Positions 8,148 through 16,834 of a DNA stretch of 64,000 nucleotides are shown here, piece after piece (positions within the stretch are counted from its first letter, which is position 1; the number at the start of each line of letters is the position of its first letter). Position numbers and translations under genes: made by a program. The notes beneath the pieces are model-generated. The model was given only the letters and a program-made list of their open reading frames with translations, was not told the origin of the DNA and ran no database searches. Origin of the DNA: Microvirga sp. ACRRW. GTDB taxonomy: Bacteria; Pseudomonadota; Alphaproteobacteria; Rhizobiales; Beijerinckiaceae. The DNA lies in the NCBI RefSeq assembly GCF_022346925.1, contig NZ_JAKRNJ010000001.1, positions 310,001-374,000 on the forward strand, given 5' to 3'.

Positions 8148-8960
8148 TCAGGTGTTCGAGATGGAATGCGCTCCCGCGATGATATGCATAGCGAAGCGCT
8201 CCACCACTGCTTCCGGCGAGAAGCGCGACAGCGGAACCGCGATGTTGATGGCGCCCTCCGGACGATTGTTCGCCGCGACGACCGCTGCAGCGATGGAGGC
8301 ATCGCCTCGATAGAACTCATCAAAGGCGGTGGCGTATCCCTGTTCGCGCGAAACGCGCAGCTTCTTCACGAGGTCGTCGATCTGCCATGTAGTCGAGGGA
8401 GTGATCGGCTTTCGGTCGGAGCGCTCGAGAATTGCAACCGCCTCGTCTTCAGGCAGCTGCGACAGAATCGCGATGCCGGGAGCCGTGCAATAAGCCGGCA
8501 TGCGAGAGCCGATAATCACATTCGTGTTCAGCATGTGCCGGCTCATGAAGCGCGAAATGAAGATGATCTCGGTATCATCGAGCACGGTCATGTTGACCGT
8601 CTCTTCCGTCTCCTTGGAGAGGTGCAGGAGATAAGGCATTGCCCGTTCTACGAGGCGATTGCTGCGAAGGTAGTAGTAACCGAGTTGCAGCGTCTTCGCT
8701 GTCAGCTCGAACCGCTTCGTCTCAGGATCCTTCCGCAAGTAGCCGAGCTTCGTCAGTGTATGCGTGAAGCGTTGTGCAGCGCTGACATCCATCTCGGTTG
8801 CAGCAGCGATCTGGGAGAGGCTCAGGCTTGTGCTGTGCTGATCGAAAACAGAGAGCACACGAAAAGCCTTCTCGACCGACATCACCAGCAGCGGGTCTGT
8901 GGCGCGGCCGCGCTTTGGCGGCGCTTCATCTTCGATGGTCTTCATTTTGCCGGTCGCCAT
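8148..8960 (-). CDS. IclR-family transcriptional regulator
   Basis: 270 residues. Residues about 25-85 form the winged helix (SVEKAFRVLSVFDQHSTSLSLSQIAAATEMD, then AAQRFTHTLTKLGYLRKD), followed by the IclR GAF-like ligand domain (ETEETVNMTVLDDTEIIFI, then GSRMPAYCTAPGIAILSQLP). IclR proteins usually bind short palindromes as dimers and respond to a pathway metabolite. The gene sits between two operons, both preceded by the same palindromic motif (8031-8051 and 9050-9071), and would control both. Its ligand is likely the shared substrate or an intermediate. Confidence 0.9.
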   Translation of the reverse strand: MATGKMKTIEDEAPPKRGRATDPLLVMSVEKAFRVLSVFDQHSTSLSLSQIAAATEMDVSAAQRFTHTLTKLGYLRKDPETKRFELTAKTLQLGYYYLRSNRLVERAMPYLLHLSKETEETVNMTVLDDTEIIFISRFMSRHMLNTNVIIGSRMPAYCTAPGIAILSQLPEDEAVAILERSDRKPITPSTTWQIDDLVKKLRVSREQGYATAFDEFYRGDASIAAAVVAANNRPEGAINIAVPLSRFSPEAVVERFAMHIIAGAHSISNT

Positions 8961-9049
8961 TCCTGAAATCTCTCTCCTGGAACCTCCTCGATAAAAATCC
9001 CGAGGGCAGTTGACAATAGCAGTAAGTTAGGCGGAACATACAATAAGAA

Positions 9050-9071
9050 CTATTGCATTGCAATAAAATAG
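9050..9071. promoter_or_regulatory. Candidate IclR operator 2 (before the crotonase-ABC operon)
   Basis: TATTGCATTGCAATA at 9051-9065 is a perfect 7+1+7 palindrome. It ends a few bases before the AGGAGGG ribosome site (9073-9079) of the crotonase gene, so occupancy would block transcription or initiation. A TTGACA at 9010-9015 and a TACAAT at 9039-9044 lie just upstream, but their 23-bp spacing is not a standard promoter pair. The core matches operator 1 at 8033-8048. Confidence 0.65.
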
Positions 9072-9089
9072 CAGGAGGGCTTGCAGACC

Positions 9090-9863
9090 ATGGCTGAATT
9101 TATCTTGAGCGAGCGGCAGGGCGCCGTCGGCATCGTCACCCTGAACCGCCCCCAGGTTCTGAATGCCTGGAACACGGCCATGCGGGAGGAACTGACCGCC
9201 GCCCTGACAGCCATGGAAGAGGATGCGGACGTCCGCGCGATCATTCTCACCGGCGCAGGCGACCGTGCCTTCGGCGCCGGTCAGGACCTCAACGAGACGA
9301 AGACATTCGATCCCGAGCGCGCTGAGCTGTGGATGGGCGAGTGGGAGCGTCTCTATGATCGCATCCGTTCGCTCTCGAAGCCGATCATCGCAGCGCTGAA
9401 CGGCGTCGCCGCAGGCTCCGCCTTCCAGGTCGCGCTCCTCTGCGACATCCGCGTCGGCCATTCCGGCGTGACCATGGGCCAGCCGGAGATCAATTCGGGC
9501 ATCGCCAGCAGCACCGGTCCCTGGATCATGCGCGAGCATATCGGCCTCGCCCGAACCATCGATCTGACGCTCACCGGCCGCATGATGGATGCGGACGAGT
9601 GCTACCGCATCGGCGTCATCAGCCGCTTGGTTCCGCAGGACAAGGTGATGAGCGAGTCGCTTGCACTTGCAGAATTCCTCGCAAGCAAGCCTCCCGTTGC
9701 GATGCGTCTGGACCGCATGCGCTTCCGTGAAATGACGCAAGCAGGTTTCGACGACTGCATGGCCGCCGGCATCCGCATTCAGCGCGAAGCATATGCATCC
9801 GGTGAACCGGCCCGGATGATGGAGCAGTTCTTGGCTCGCAAGGCCGCGGCAAAGAAGGGCTGA
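9090..9863 (+). CDS. Enoyl-CoA hydratase/isomerase (crotonase) family protein
   Basis: 257 residues with the crotonase fold. GAGDRAFGAGQDLNE forms the first oxyanion segment and GVAAGSAFQVALLCDIRVGHSG the second. Of the two acidic catalytic residues of true hydratases (rat Glu144 and Glu164), the second is kept in GQPEI but the first position is Gln (AFQVALLCD). The activity may therefore be isomerase, hydrolase, lyase or a CaiD-like reaction. It opens the plus-strand operon and is followed by an importer and an acyl-CoA ligase, so a CoA thioester made from an imported acid is its likely substrate. ATG 9090 is chosen over TTG 9081 because AGGAGGG would be only one base from the TTG. Confidence 0.88.
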   Translation: MAEFILSERQGAVGIVTLNRPQVLNAWNTAMREELTAALTAMEEDADVRAIILTGAGDRAFGAGQDLNETKTFDPERAELWMGEWERLYDRIRSLSKPIIAALNGVAAGSAFQVALLCDIRVGHSGVTMGQPEINSGIASSTGPWIMREHIGLARTIDLTLTGRMMDADECYRIGVISRLVPQDKVMSESLALAEFLASKPPVAMRLDRMRFREMTQAGFDDCMAAGIRIQREAYASGEPARMMEQFLARKAAAKKG

Positions 9864-9924
9864 AGCCCCAGCCACAACCCGAGGGAATACAGGTGAACAG
9901 CCTGCCAAACAGGAGGACTAAAGA

Positions 9925-10992
9925 ATGAGCGATACCAATCTGACTATCAATCGGAGACACCTGCTCAAGACCGCAGGTGGTGCAGCCCTGGTTCTCGGAA
10001 TGCCGGGGCTGACCGGCCGGGCTCAGGCGGCGACGACAATCACCGTCGCCGATCCCGGCGGCCCCTTCGGCCCCGCCTTCCGGAAGGCCTTCTACGATCC
10101 CTTCGAGAAGGCGACCGGAATCAAGGTCGTCAACGTGGCTCGTGAAGCCGAACCCACGGCCCAGTTCAAGGCCATCGTGGAAACGAAGTCCTATACCTGG
10201 GACGTCTGCACGCTGACGCTCTCCGCGCGCGACATCCTGGTGAAGCAGAATCTTCTCGAGCCCATCGGGTTCACGCGAGATGCCGCTCCTGGCCTGATGC
10301 CCGAAGCCATCACCGATCATTGGATGGGCACGGACGTTTATTCCACGGTCTTCGCCTACAGAAACGACCACTTCAAGGACAATGCGCCGAAGAGCTGGGC
10401 CGATTTCTGGAACGTGGAGAAATTCCCCGGCCGCCGCTCCCTGCGCAAGAACCCCATCGACTCCCTCGAGCAGGCGCTGATGGCCGACGGCGTGAGCATT
10501 GATCAGCTCTACCCGCTCGATGTGGACCGCGCGTTCAAGAACCTGGACAAGATCAAGCAGCACATCGCTGTGTGGTGGACCGGTGGCGCGCAATCGACGC
10601 AGCTCCTGCAAAGTGGCGAGGTCGATATCATCAGCGGTTGGAACGCACGTCTCCAGTCGGCCATCGACGGCGGCGCGCCGGCGACAATCGTCTGGGAGCA
10701 GGGACTCTATTCCATCGAAGGTTGGGCGATCCCGAAGGGCAATCCACGCGCGGATGCGGCAAAGCAGTTCATCAAGTTCTGCTCCGCTCCTGATCGCCAG
10801 GCCGCCTTCACGGAAGTTCTGGCTTACGGCCCGACCAACCTCGACGCCTATAAGAGCATCTCAGCGGATCGCGCGAAGGTCCTGCCGACCTCGCCAGAGA
10901 ACCTGAAGAAGATGCGGGTCGCCAACGAGAATTGGTGGAGCGAGAACCGCGCCGCTGTGACCGAGCGCTTCAATAGCTGGCTGCTGACCTAA
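9925..10992 (+). CDS. ABC transporter substrate-binding protein (polyamine/family 1 type)
   Basis: 355 residues. A Tat-like signal (NRRHLLKTAGGAALVLGMPG) ends at about residue 35 (GRAQA-A). The mature part has the PotD-like bilobal family pattern (ITVADPGGPFGPAFRKAFYDPFEKATGIKV, SWADFWNVEKFPGRR, SGEVDIISGWNARL). It captures the substrate in the periplasm for the ATPase and fused permease encoded downstream. AGGAGGACT precedes the ATG. Such proteins bind polyamines, opines or other small cationic or organic compounds; the ligand here is unknown, but adjacent amine-oxidase-type genes fit an amine or betaine. Confidence 0.88.
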   Translation: MSDTNLTINRRHLLKTAGGAALVLGMPGLTGRAQAATTITVADPGGPFGPAFRKAFYDPFEKATGIKVVNVAREAEPTAQFKAIVETKSYTWDVCTLTLSARDILVKQNLLEPIGFTRDAAPGLMPEAITDHWMGTDVYSTVFAYRNDHFKDNAPKSWADFWNVEKFPGRRSLRKNPIDSLEQALMADGVSIDQLYPLDVDRAFKNLDKIKQHIAVWWTGGAQSTQLLQSGEVDIISGWNARLQSAIDGGAPATIVWEQGLYSIEGWAIPKGNPRADAAKQFIKFCSAPDRQAAFTEVLAYGPTNLDAYKSISADRAKVLPTSPENLKKMRVANENWWSENRAAVTERFNSWLLT

Positions 10993-11000
10993 AAAAGCAA

Positions 11001-11047
11001 GCGCCGCCGCCTCAGTCCGTGGGGGCATGAAGCCGAGGCGGCGGCGC
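11001..11047 (+). repeat. Perfect 13-bp GC hairpin after the substrate-binding protein gene
   Basis: GCGCCGCCGCCTC (11001-11013) pairs exactly with GAGGCGGCGGCGC (11035-11047) across a 21-base loop, starting 8 bases after the stop codon. It has no T-run after it. The position fits a 3' stabilising or processing structure that raises binding-protein mRNA over the ATPase and permease. Confidence 0.6.
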
Positions 11048-11131
11048 ATCTCGGCGTGACTTGAGTTGTGTTTCCCGAACCGCGTGCGCGTGAGCGTTCG
11101 TCGATGCCTGAAGGCATGGCTAACTCTCCGT

Positions 11132-11163
11132 GACTGCGCTGAGGCTCTGCGGAGTCGGTTTTT
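11132..11163 (+). terminator. Possible leaky terminator inside the importer operon
   Basis: GACTGCGC (11132-11139) pairs with GCGGAGTC (11149-11156) with one mismatch, followed by GG and TTTTT at 11159-11163. It lies between the binding-protein and ATPase genes, so partial termination would further bias expression toward the binding protein. The stem is imperfect. Confidence 0.35.
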
Positions 11164-11251
11164 ATTGCATTTTTCGACCGGGCGGATGTCGCGGGCTATT
11201 TCAACGCCGCGCCCGCACATGGCTTCGAGATGAAGGAAGGAAGGCGCTACG

Positions 11252-12328
11252 ATGACAACGATAGCGAAGGACGGCCCAAGCGCGCCGAAACTGATCATTG
11301 AAGGCCTGTCAAAGCAGTATGGTTCCGTGACGGCTCTGGAGCCGACGCACCTGACCGTTCCGACGGGCGAGTTTCTCACGCTACTTGGTCCATCCGGATC
11401 CGGCAAGACGACGCTGCTTCAGATGATCTGCGGCCTCGTCGAGCCGACTTCCGGCCGCATTCTCATCGATGGTCGAGACCAGACGCAGACGCCGGTTCAC
11501 CAGCGCGATATCGGCCTCGTGTTCCAGCACTATGCCCTCTTCCCGCACCTGACCGTTGCCGAGAACATCGAATTTCCCCTTCGCATGCGGCCTCTCTCCG
11601 CGACGCAGGTCAAGCAGCGCGTCAAAGATGCGTTGACAATGGTGCAGCTCGACCATCTCGCATCACGTTTCCCGCGAGAACTTTCCGGCGGCCAGCAGCA
11701 GCGTGTCGCACTTGCACGCTCCTTCGTCTACCAGCCCTCCATCATTCTCATGGACGAACCGCTCGGCGCTCTCGACAAGAAGCTGCGCGAGCACATGCAG
11801 ATCGAGATCAAGCAGCTCCACCGCGAGACAGGCGCCACCATCATCTACGTGACCCACGATCAGGAGGAGGCGCTCGCCATGTCCGATCGGATCTGTCTGA
11901 TGAACCATGCCCGGATCGAACAGCTCGGCTCTCCTCACGAGATTTACGCCCGTCCGGCGACGGCTTTCGCTGCCGACTTCATTGGCATTTCGAACATCTT
12001 CCGTGGGAAGGTCGACGCTTCCAACGGAGAAACTCGTCTTACGACGCCGCACGGAAAATTCCGTCTGCCCGCGGGTGCCACGCACTCCGGTGCAGAGGCC
12101 GCCATCGTGGTGCGCCCTGAGCAGATCAGCCTTGGAGGCGACAAAGGGAACACTGTCGTTGGCCGCGTCGCGGATGCCGTTTATGCCGGCTCAGAGACGC
12201 GCCTCATCGTCGATCTCGACGAGGGTGAAACGGTGATCGTGCGTCTGCCGCCCGGCCAGCCTGCTCCCGCCTATGGAGAGCGCGCAACCCTTGGCTGGAA
12301 TCCGGACGCCGCGGTTCTGGTGCCATGA
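11252..12328 (+). CDS. ABC transporter ATP-binding protein (PotA type)
   Basis: 358 residues. Walker A GPSGSGKTTLL at about residues 46-56, signature LSGGQQQRVALARS, Walker B ILMDEPLGALD and the switch His in YVTHDQEEALAMSD, followed by a C-terminal TOBE-type regulatory domain. It energises the importer with the fused permease, which starts inside its stop codon (ATGA at 12325). The 259-bp gap to the binding-protein gene holds a perfect hairpin and a weak terminator, so the ATPase may be made at a lower level. Confidence 0.93.
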   Translation: MTTIAKDGPSAPKLIIEGLSKQYGSVTALEPTHLTVPTGEFLTLLGPSGSGKTTLLQMICGLVEPTSGRILIDGRDQTQTPVHQRDIGLVFQHYALFPHLTVAENIEFPLRMRPLSATQVKQRVKDALTMVQLDHLASRFPRELSGGQQQRVALARSFVYQPSIILMDEPLGALDKKLREHMQIEIKQLHRETGATIIYVTHDQEEALAMSDRICLMNHARIEQLGSPHEIYARPATAFAADFIGISNIFRGKVDASNGETRLTTPHGKFRLPAGATHSGAEAAIVVRPEQISLGGDKGNTVVGRVADAVYAGSETRLIVDLDEGETVIVRLPPGQPAPAYGERATLGWNPDAAVLVP

Positions 12329-14109
12329 GTGGTAAGGGAATCGCAAGCATGACAGCCATCACCGCTCCCGCCCTACCCCTCCGACAGCGACTGCTTCGTC
12401 CCAACGCGCTTTGGCTCGCGGCACCGGGCATCGCGTTCCTCGCCATTTTCTTCCTATTTCCGGTCCTGCGCCTCCTTTCCCTGAGCGTGCAGGATCCGGC
12501 GAGCGGCGCTCTCAGCGTTGCGACCTACGCCCGGATCGCGAACACGGACGTGTATCTTCAGGTTCTGGGCATCACGTTCAAGATCGCAGCCAACACGGCA
12601 CTGTTTTCGATCCTGCTGGGTTATCCCCTCGCCTATTGGCTGGCCGGACTGAAGGATGGCCTGCGCGAGCGCATGGTTCTGCTCGTGATGGTTCCGTTCT
12701 GGACGAGCTATCTCGTGAAGACCTTCGCCTGGATGGTCGTGCTCGGCCGTACCGGCGTGATCAACAGCATGCTCACGGGAAGCGGCCTCGCTTCGCAGCC
12801 TCTTCCCCTCGCCTACAACGAGTTTGGCGTGATGGTCGGCATGGTTCATGCGATGGTTCCTCTCGCCGTTCTCACTATGCTCCCGGTCATGATCGGCATC
12901 GACCGGCGTCTGATCCAGGCAGCACAGGCTTTGGGTGCGGCACCCGCTCAATCTTTCTGGCTCGTCTACTTCAAGCTCTCCCTGCCCGGCGTCACGGCTG
13001 GCGGCCTGCTCGTCTTCATCTCGTCCCTCGGCTTCTTCATCGTGCCGGCCCTCCTGGGCGGACGGCGCGAGACGATGCTGGCGCAGCTCATCATCACGCA
13101 GGTTCAGGAACTCCTGAACTGGGCCTTCGCAGGCGCGCTCGCGGCCATGATGCTGGTGGCGGCGCTTGTCACCGTCTGGATCTATGACCGTCTCTTCGGC
13201 CTCTCCTCTCTCTCGGGCGAGACCTCGGGACAAGAAGGCGGAACGGGGCGCCTGCGTCTGCTCGGCCTTTCGATCCTGCGGGTTGTCGCGAAAGCGAGCG
13301 CGCTGCTGGCCGATGTCGTCCGCCGCGTGATCGGAACGCGCGGGACGAGCAAGTTGTTGTCGATCTACTGCACGCTTGCCCTCATGTTCCTGGTGCTGCC
13401 GACATTGCTTGTGATCCCCATCGGTTTCACAAGCTCGCAGTTCCTGGAATTCCCGCCTCCGGGATACAGCCTGCAATGGTTCGAGACCTATTTCTCCTCG
13501 CCGGTCTGGCTGTCCGCCACCTTGCGCTCCTTCGGCGTGGCTGCGGCGACAGCAATCTGCGCAACCGTTATCGGGGGCTTGGCGGCGCTGGCATTGGCAC
13601 GCTCCAACACCCGCTGGGGCGGGCTCGTGTTCGCTGCGTTCCTTGCTCCCATGATCGTCCCGCGCATCATCATCGCGGTCGGCCTCTTCTACCTCTTCGC
13701 ACAGATCGGCCTCATCGCGACGGATCTGGGCCTGGTGATCGGCCACACCGTCCTGGCTCTTCCCTTCGCCTTCGTGACGATCACGGCGATCCTGAAGAAC
13801 TATGACTGGCGTCTCGATCAGGCGGCGGCTGTGCTTGGAGCGAACCGGGTCAAGACTCTGTTTCTCGTCACGGTTCCTCTCGTGAAGGGTGGGTTGGTCG
13901 CGGCCTTCCTGTTCGCCTTCATCACCTCCTTCGACGAGCTCACGATCGCGATCTTCGTCAGCGGCGGCATCAAGACGACGCTGCCCAAGCAGATGTGGGA
14001 CGACATGATCCTGCAGCTCAATCCGACCCTCGCCGCGGTCTCCGTTGTGGTGTTCGTGATCGTGACAGTACTTCTTCTTCTCGCGGAACGCTTCCGCCGG
14101 ACGACATAA
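12325..14109 (+). CDS. Fused ABC transporter permease (two permease domains)
   Basis: 594 residues, about twice a normal PotB or PotC. The N-terminal half has a set of transmembrane helices and an EAA-type loop (AAQALGAAPAQSFWLVYFKLSLPG). After a linker near residues 290-345 the second half repeats this plan, with EAA loop QAAAVLGANRVKTLFLVTVPLVKGG. The two halves most resemble PotB-like and PotC-like subunits respectively, so this is a permease heterodimer fused into one chain. The stop lies 22 bp before the acyl-CoA ligase gene. It forms the channel for the binding protein and ATPase encoded upstream. Confidence 0.9.
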   Translation: MSGKGIASMTAITAPALPLRQRLLRPNALWLAAPGIAFLAIFFLFPVLRLLSLSVQDPASGALSVATYARIANTDVYLQVLGITFKIAANTALFSILLGYPLAYWLAGLKDGLRERMVLLVMVPFWTSYLVKTFAWMVVLGRTGVINSMLTGSGLASQPLPLAYNEFGVMVGMVHAMVPLAVLTMLPVMIGIDRRLIQAAQALGAAPAQSFWLVYFKLSLPGVTAGGLLVFISSLGFFIVPALLGGRRETMLAQLIITQVQELLNWAFAGALAAMMLVAALVTVWIYDRLFGLSSLSGETSGQEGGTGRLRLLGLSILRVVAKASALLADVVRRVIGTRGTSKLLSIYCTLALMFLVLPTLLVIPIGFTSSQFLEFPPPGYSLQWFETYFSSPVWLSATLRSFGVAAATAICATVIGGLAALALARSNTRWGGLVFAAFLAPMIVPRIIIAVGLFYLFAQIGLIATDLGLVIGHTVLALPFAFVTITAILKNYDWRLDQAAAVLGANRVKTLFLVTVPLVKGGLVAAFLFAFITSFDELTIAIFVSGGIKTTLPKQMWDDMILQLNPTLAAVSVVVFVIVTVLLLLAERFRRTT

Positions 14110-14131
14110 AATCACAAGCTGAGAAATTTCG

Positions 14132-15667
14132 ATGCCACTCGATACCATTAGTCTCGCCGATCTCTTGCGGCAGCATGCCGATAAGAATCCGGATGGAATC
14201 TTCGCTCGTTTCAATGGCGATCCCATCACCTTCGCCATGCTGGACTCCCAGTCATCCGCCATGGCGGCGTGGGCGCGCTCCCGGGGCCTGCAGTCCGGCG
14301 ACCATGTCGCGGTCATGATGCGCAACAGCGTGCAAACTCTGGCCGTGGTCTTCGGCCTCGCCAAGGCCGGTCTGGTCTGGGTGCCGCTCAATGCTCAGCA
14401 GCGTGGTCAGGGCCTGCAATATATCATCAATCACTCGAAGCCGGCTCTCATCGTCGCCGACGACGACCTTCTGCCGACGATTGCAGAATCCGAAGCGGAA
14501 CATCCTCGAGAAGGCTTCATCATCCATGGAGAAGCCGGAGACCATCCACGCCTTGCCGAGGTCCTGGGCACGGGAGCGCCCTTCGCGGAGCCGGCGCCCA
14601 ACTTGGATGCGCCGTTCGCGATCATGTACACCTCCGGCACGACAGGCCATCCGAAAGGCGTGACCGTCTCCAACCGGATGATCCGATTGGCTGGAGAAGG
14701 CGTTAGCCTCGTCGCTGCCTCTCGTGCAGGCGACGTGATGTTCGTGTGGGAGCCGCTCTACCATATCGGCGGGGCTCAGCTTCTGAGCCTGCCGATGACG
14801 CATGGTGTCGTCCTTGCGATGGTAGACCGTTTCAGCGCAAGCCGCTTCTGGGGCCAAGTGCGCGAATACGGTGCGACGCACATCCACTATCTCGGCGGTA
14901 TTTTGCAGATCCTTCTCAAGCAGCCTGCATCGCCGATGGATCGGGACCATCTCGTCAGGATCGCCTGGGGCGGAGGCTGCCCGGGCGACATATGGGAGGC
15001 GTTCCAAAATCGCTTCGGTGTCCAGATCCGTGAATGCTACGGCATGACGGAGGCCTCCAGCATCACGACCTTCAACGACAAGGGTGTCGTCGGCTCGGTC
15101 GGAAATGCGGTGCCGTGGTTCACGGTGGAACTGCTCGATACCGACGGCAATCCCGTTCCTCAGGGCGAGCGAGGCGAAATCGTGGTGCGGACCTCGCTGC
15201 CGGGAGCAATCACTCCCGGCTATTTCGAGAACCCGTCTGCGACTGAGAAGGCTCTTCGGAACGGCGCTCTGTATACGGGCGATCTCGGCACCTACGATGC
15301 GCAGGGCAACTTGATCTTCCATGGCCGCATGACCGACAGCGTCCGCTGCCGTGGCGAGAACGTCTCCGCCTGGGAAGTGGAGCGTGTCGCCTCCGATCAT
15401 CCGGCCATCGAGGATTGCGCCATGATCGGCGTCGCGGCGGATATCGGCGAGCAGGACATCAAGCTCTTCATCAAGCCGAAGGCCGGGGCCAGCCTGCAGC
15501 CTGCGGAGATCTCCACATGGCTGACCTCCCGCCTCGCGGCCTACCAGAACCCCCGCTACATCGCCGTGGTCGACGAGTTCGAGCGCACGCCGAGCCAGCG
15601 CATCATGAAACACAAACTCTCCAAGAGTCTCGACGATTGCTGGGACAGACTCGCGAAAGGAAACTGA
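14132..15667 (+). CDS. AMP-dependent acyl-CoA synthetase/ligase (CaiC-like)
   Basis: 511 residues of the ANL superfamily. The P-loop-like A3 motif is AIMYTSGTTGHPKGVTVSN (about residues 166-184), A5 is RECYGMTEASS, the adenylate-binding A7 is YTGDLGTYD, and the C-terminal hinge and lid follow (GRMTDSVRCRGENVSAWEVE). The catalytic Lys is in the C-terminal RIMKHKLSK. It converts a carboxylic acid to its CoA thioester through an acyl-AMP. With a crotonase and a polyamine-type importer in the same operon, the acid is probably an imported or oxidatively generated amine-containing or betaine-like acid. Carnitine-type substrates are one possibility, not proven. Confidence 0.9.
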   Translation: MPLDTISLADLLRQHADKNPDGIFARFNGDPITFAMLDSQSSAMAAWARSRGLQSGDHVAVMMRNSVQTLAVVFGLAKAGLVWVPLNAQQRGQGLQYIINHSKPALIVADDDLLPTIAESEAEHPREGFIIHGEAGDHPRLAEVLGTGAPFAEPAPNLDAPFAIMYTSGTTGHPKGVTVSNRMIRLAGEGVSLVAASRAGDVMFVWEPLYHIGGAQLLSLPMTHGVVLAMVDRFSASRFWGQVREYGATHIHYLGGILQILLKQPASPMDRDHLVRIAWGGGCPGDIWEAFQNRFGVQIRECYGMTEASSITTFNDKGVVGSVGNAVPWFTVELLDTDGNPVPQGERGEIVVRTSLPGAITPGYFENPSATEKALRNGALYTGDLGTYDAQGNLIFHGRMTDSVRCRGENVSAWEVERVASDHPAIEDCAMIGVAADIGEQDIKLFIKPKAGASLQPAEISTWLTSRLAAYQNPRYIAVVDEFERTPSQRIMKHKLSKSLDDCWDRLAKGN

Positions 15668-15668
15668 G

Positions 15669-16751
15669 ATGACGACGGAATCCACCATCCTCCTCACGGG
15701 CACCGGTGCTTTCGCTGCCCGCATCCTGTTCGACATCGCAGCTACCGCCACCGCCCCGACACGCGTCGTTCTCGCGGGCCGCAATCGCGAACGCCTGCAA
15801 TGGCTGAAGGTTGCGGCAGGCGCCCGCGCCGCGATCTTCAATACGCCCGTGACCGTTGTTGCACGCGAAGCGGATCTGCTCGCTGATGGCGTTCCCGGCG
15901 AATTGCTCGAAGAGACGAAGTCGGATGTGGTCGTGCAGGCAGCTTCCGTGCAGACTTCGTCCGTGATCGCAGGATCTGGGGATGCTTGGAGCAAGCTCGT
16001 TCAAGAGGGAGGATTGAGCGCGACTGCCGTCTTCCAGGCGGTTCTCAGCTCCCGTGTGGCGGCAGCCATGACACGGCTGGGAAGTACCGCTCCCCTGATC
16101 AACTGCAGCTTTCCGGACGTCGTGAACGGATTGATCAAGGCACTCGGGCATCAGGTCATCAGCGGCATGGGCAATGTCGCGATTTTGTCCAATGTGTTCG
16201 CGGCCGACCGCAACCTGATGGACAGAGACCGGATCAAGGTTCTTGCTCATTATCAGCATCTCGGAGCGTGGCGCCGCCCCGCTGAAGCGCGCGTCGGATC
16301 GGCACCACGAGTCTGGATCGACAATGAGGAGATCGGGGATGTGTTCGGCACCTTCCGCGATGTGAAGCTTACGCCGGAGCCGGTCATCGATATCTCCGGA
16401 GCAAGCGGCGTACCGATGATCCTCGCTCTCGCAGAGGGGCGCAGCTGGACCGGCCATGTTCCGGGGCCTTACGGCCTGCCGGGAGGCTATCCGGTGAAGC
16501 TCACCGACGGTGTGCTTTCACTCAACCTGCCGCCATCCATCTCGCAAGATGAAGCCGTGTCCTGGAACGCGCGTTTCGAGGAAGAGAACGGTCTCGTCAT
16601 CGGCGAGGATCGCCGGGCGCGCTACACGGGTGTGTTGCGCGAGCGTCTGGCTCAGCATTCACCAAGCCTGGCGGAAGGCTTCGAGGTGTCCGACCTCGAG
16701 GAGGTTCATCGCTCGATGCAGGAACTGCGCACGAAGCTGCAGCAGAACTGA
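15669..16751 (+). CDS. NAD(P)-binding Rossmann protein, saccharopine-dehydrogenase-like
   Basis: 360 residues. The N-terminus STILLTGTGAFAARILFDIA is a glycine-rich Rossmann motif, and VVLAGRNRERLQWL follows where the cofactor ribose would be bound. The remaining domain resembles saccharopine dehydrogenase-like proteins only loosely and I cannot name the substrate. The gene begins one base after the ligase stop, preceded by AGGAAACTGAG, so it is translated with the ligase. A role reducing or oxidising an amino-acid intermediate is a guess from context. Confidence 0.65.
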   Translation: MTTESTILLTGTGAFAARILFDIAATATAPTRVVLAGRNRERLQWLKVAAGARAAIFNTPVTVVAREADLLADGVPGELLEETKSDVVVQAASVQTSSVIAGSGDAWSKLVQEGGLSATAVFQAVLSSRVAAAMTRLGSTAPLINCSFPDVVNGLIKALGHQVISGMGNVAILSNVFAADRNLMDRDRIKVLAHYQHLGAWRRPAEARVGSAPRVWIDNEEIGDVFGTFRDVKLTPEPVIDISGASGVPMILALAEGRSWTGHVPGPYGLPGGYPVKLTDGVLSLNLPPSISQDEAVSWNARFEEENGLVIGEDRRARYTGVLRERLAQHSPSLAEGFEVSDLEEVHRSMQELRTKLQQN

Positions 16752-16834
16752 CTTAGAAGCCTACTGCAGCGTGACCAGCACCCGCGCTGCAGCACTGAAA
16801 GATTCGGCGCGGTTTTTTCCAAGGCATAGCCATC

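Noticed and set aside
9010-9044. A TTGACA/TACAAT promoter
   Set aside because: The spacing of 23 bp is too long for a standard sigma-70 promoter. Kept only as a comment in the operator entry.
12454-14391. A 645-codon open frame on the minus strand
   Set aside because: It is antisense to the fused permease gene and has highly charged, low-complexity content typical of high-GC shadow frames.
14252-15994. A 580-codon minus-strand open frame
   Set aside because: It is antisense to the acyl-CoA ligase gene, whose ANL motifs are complete. No family pattern is seen in the shadow.
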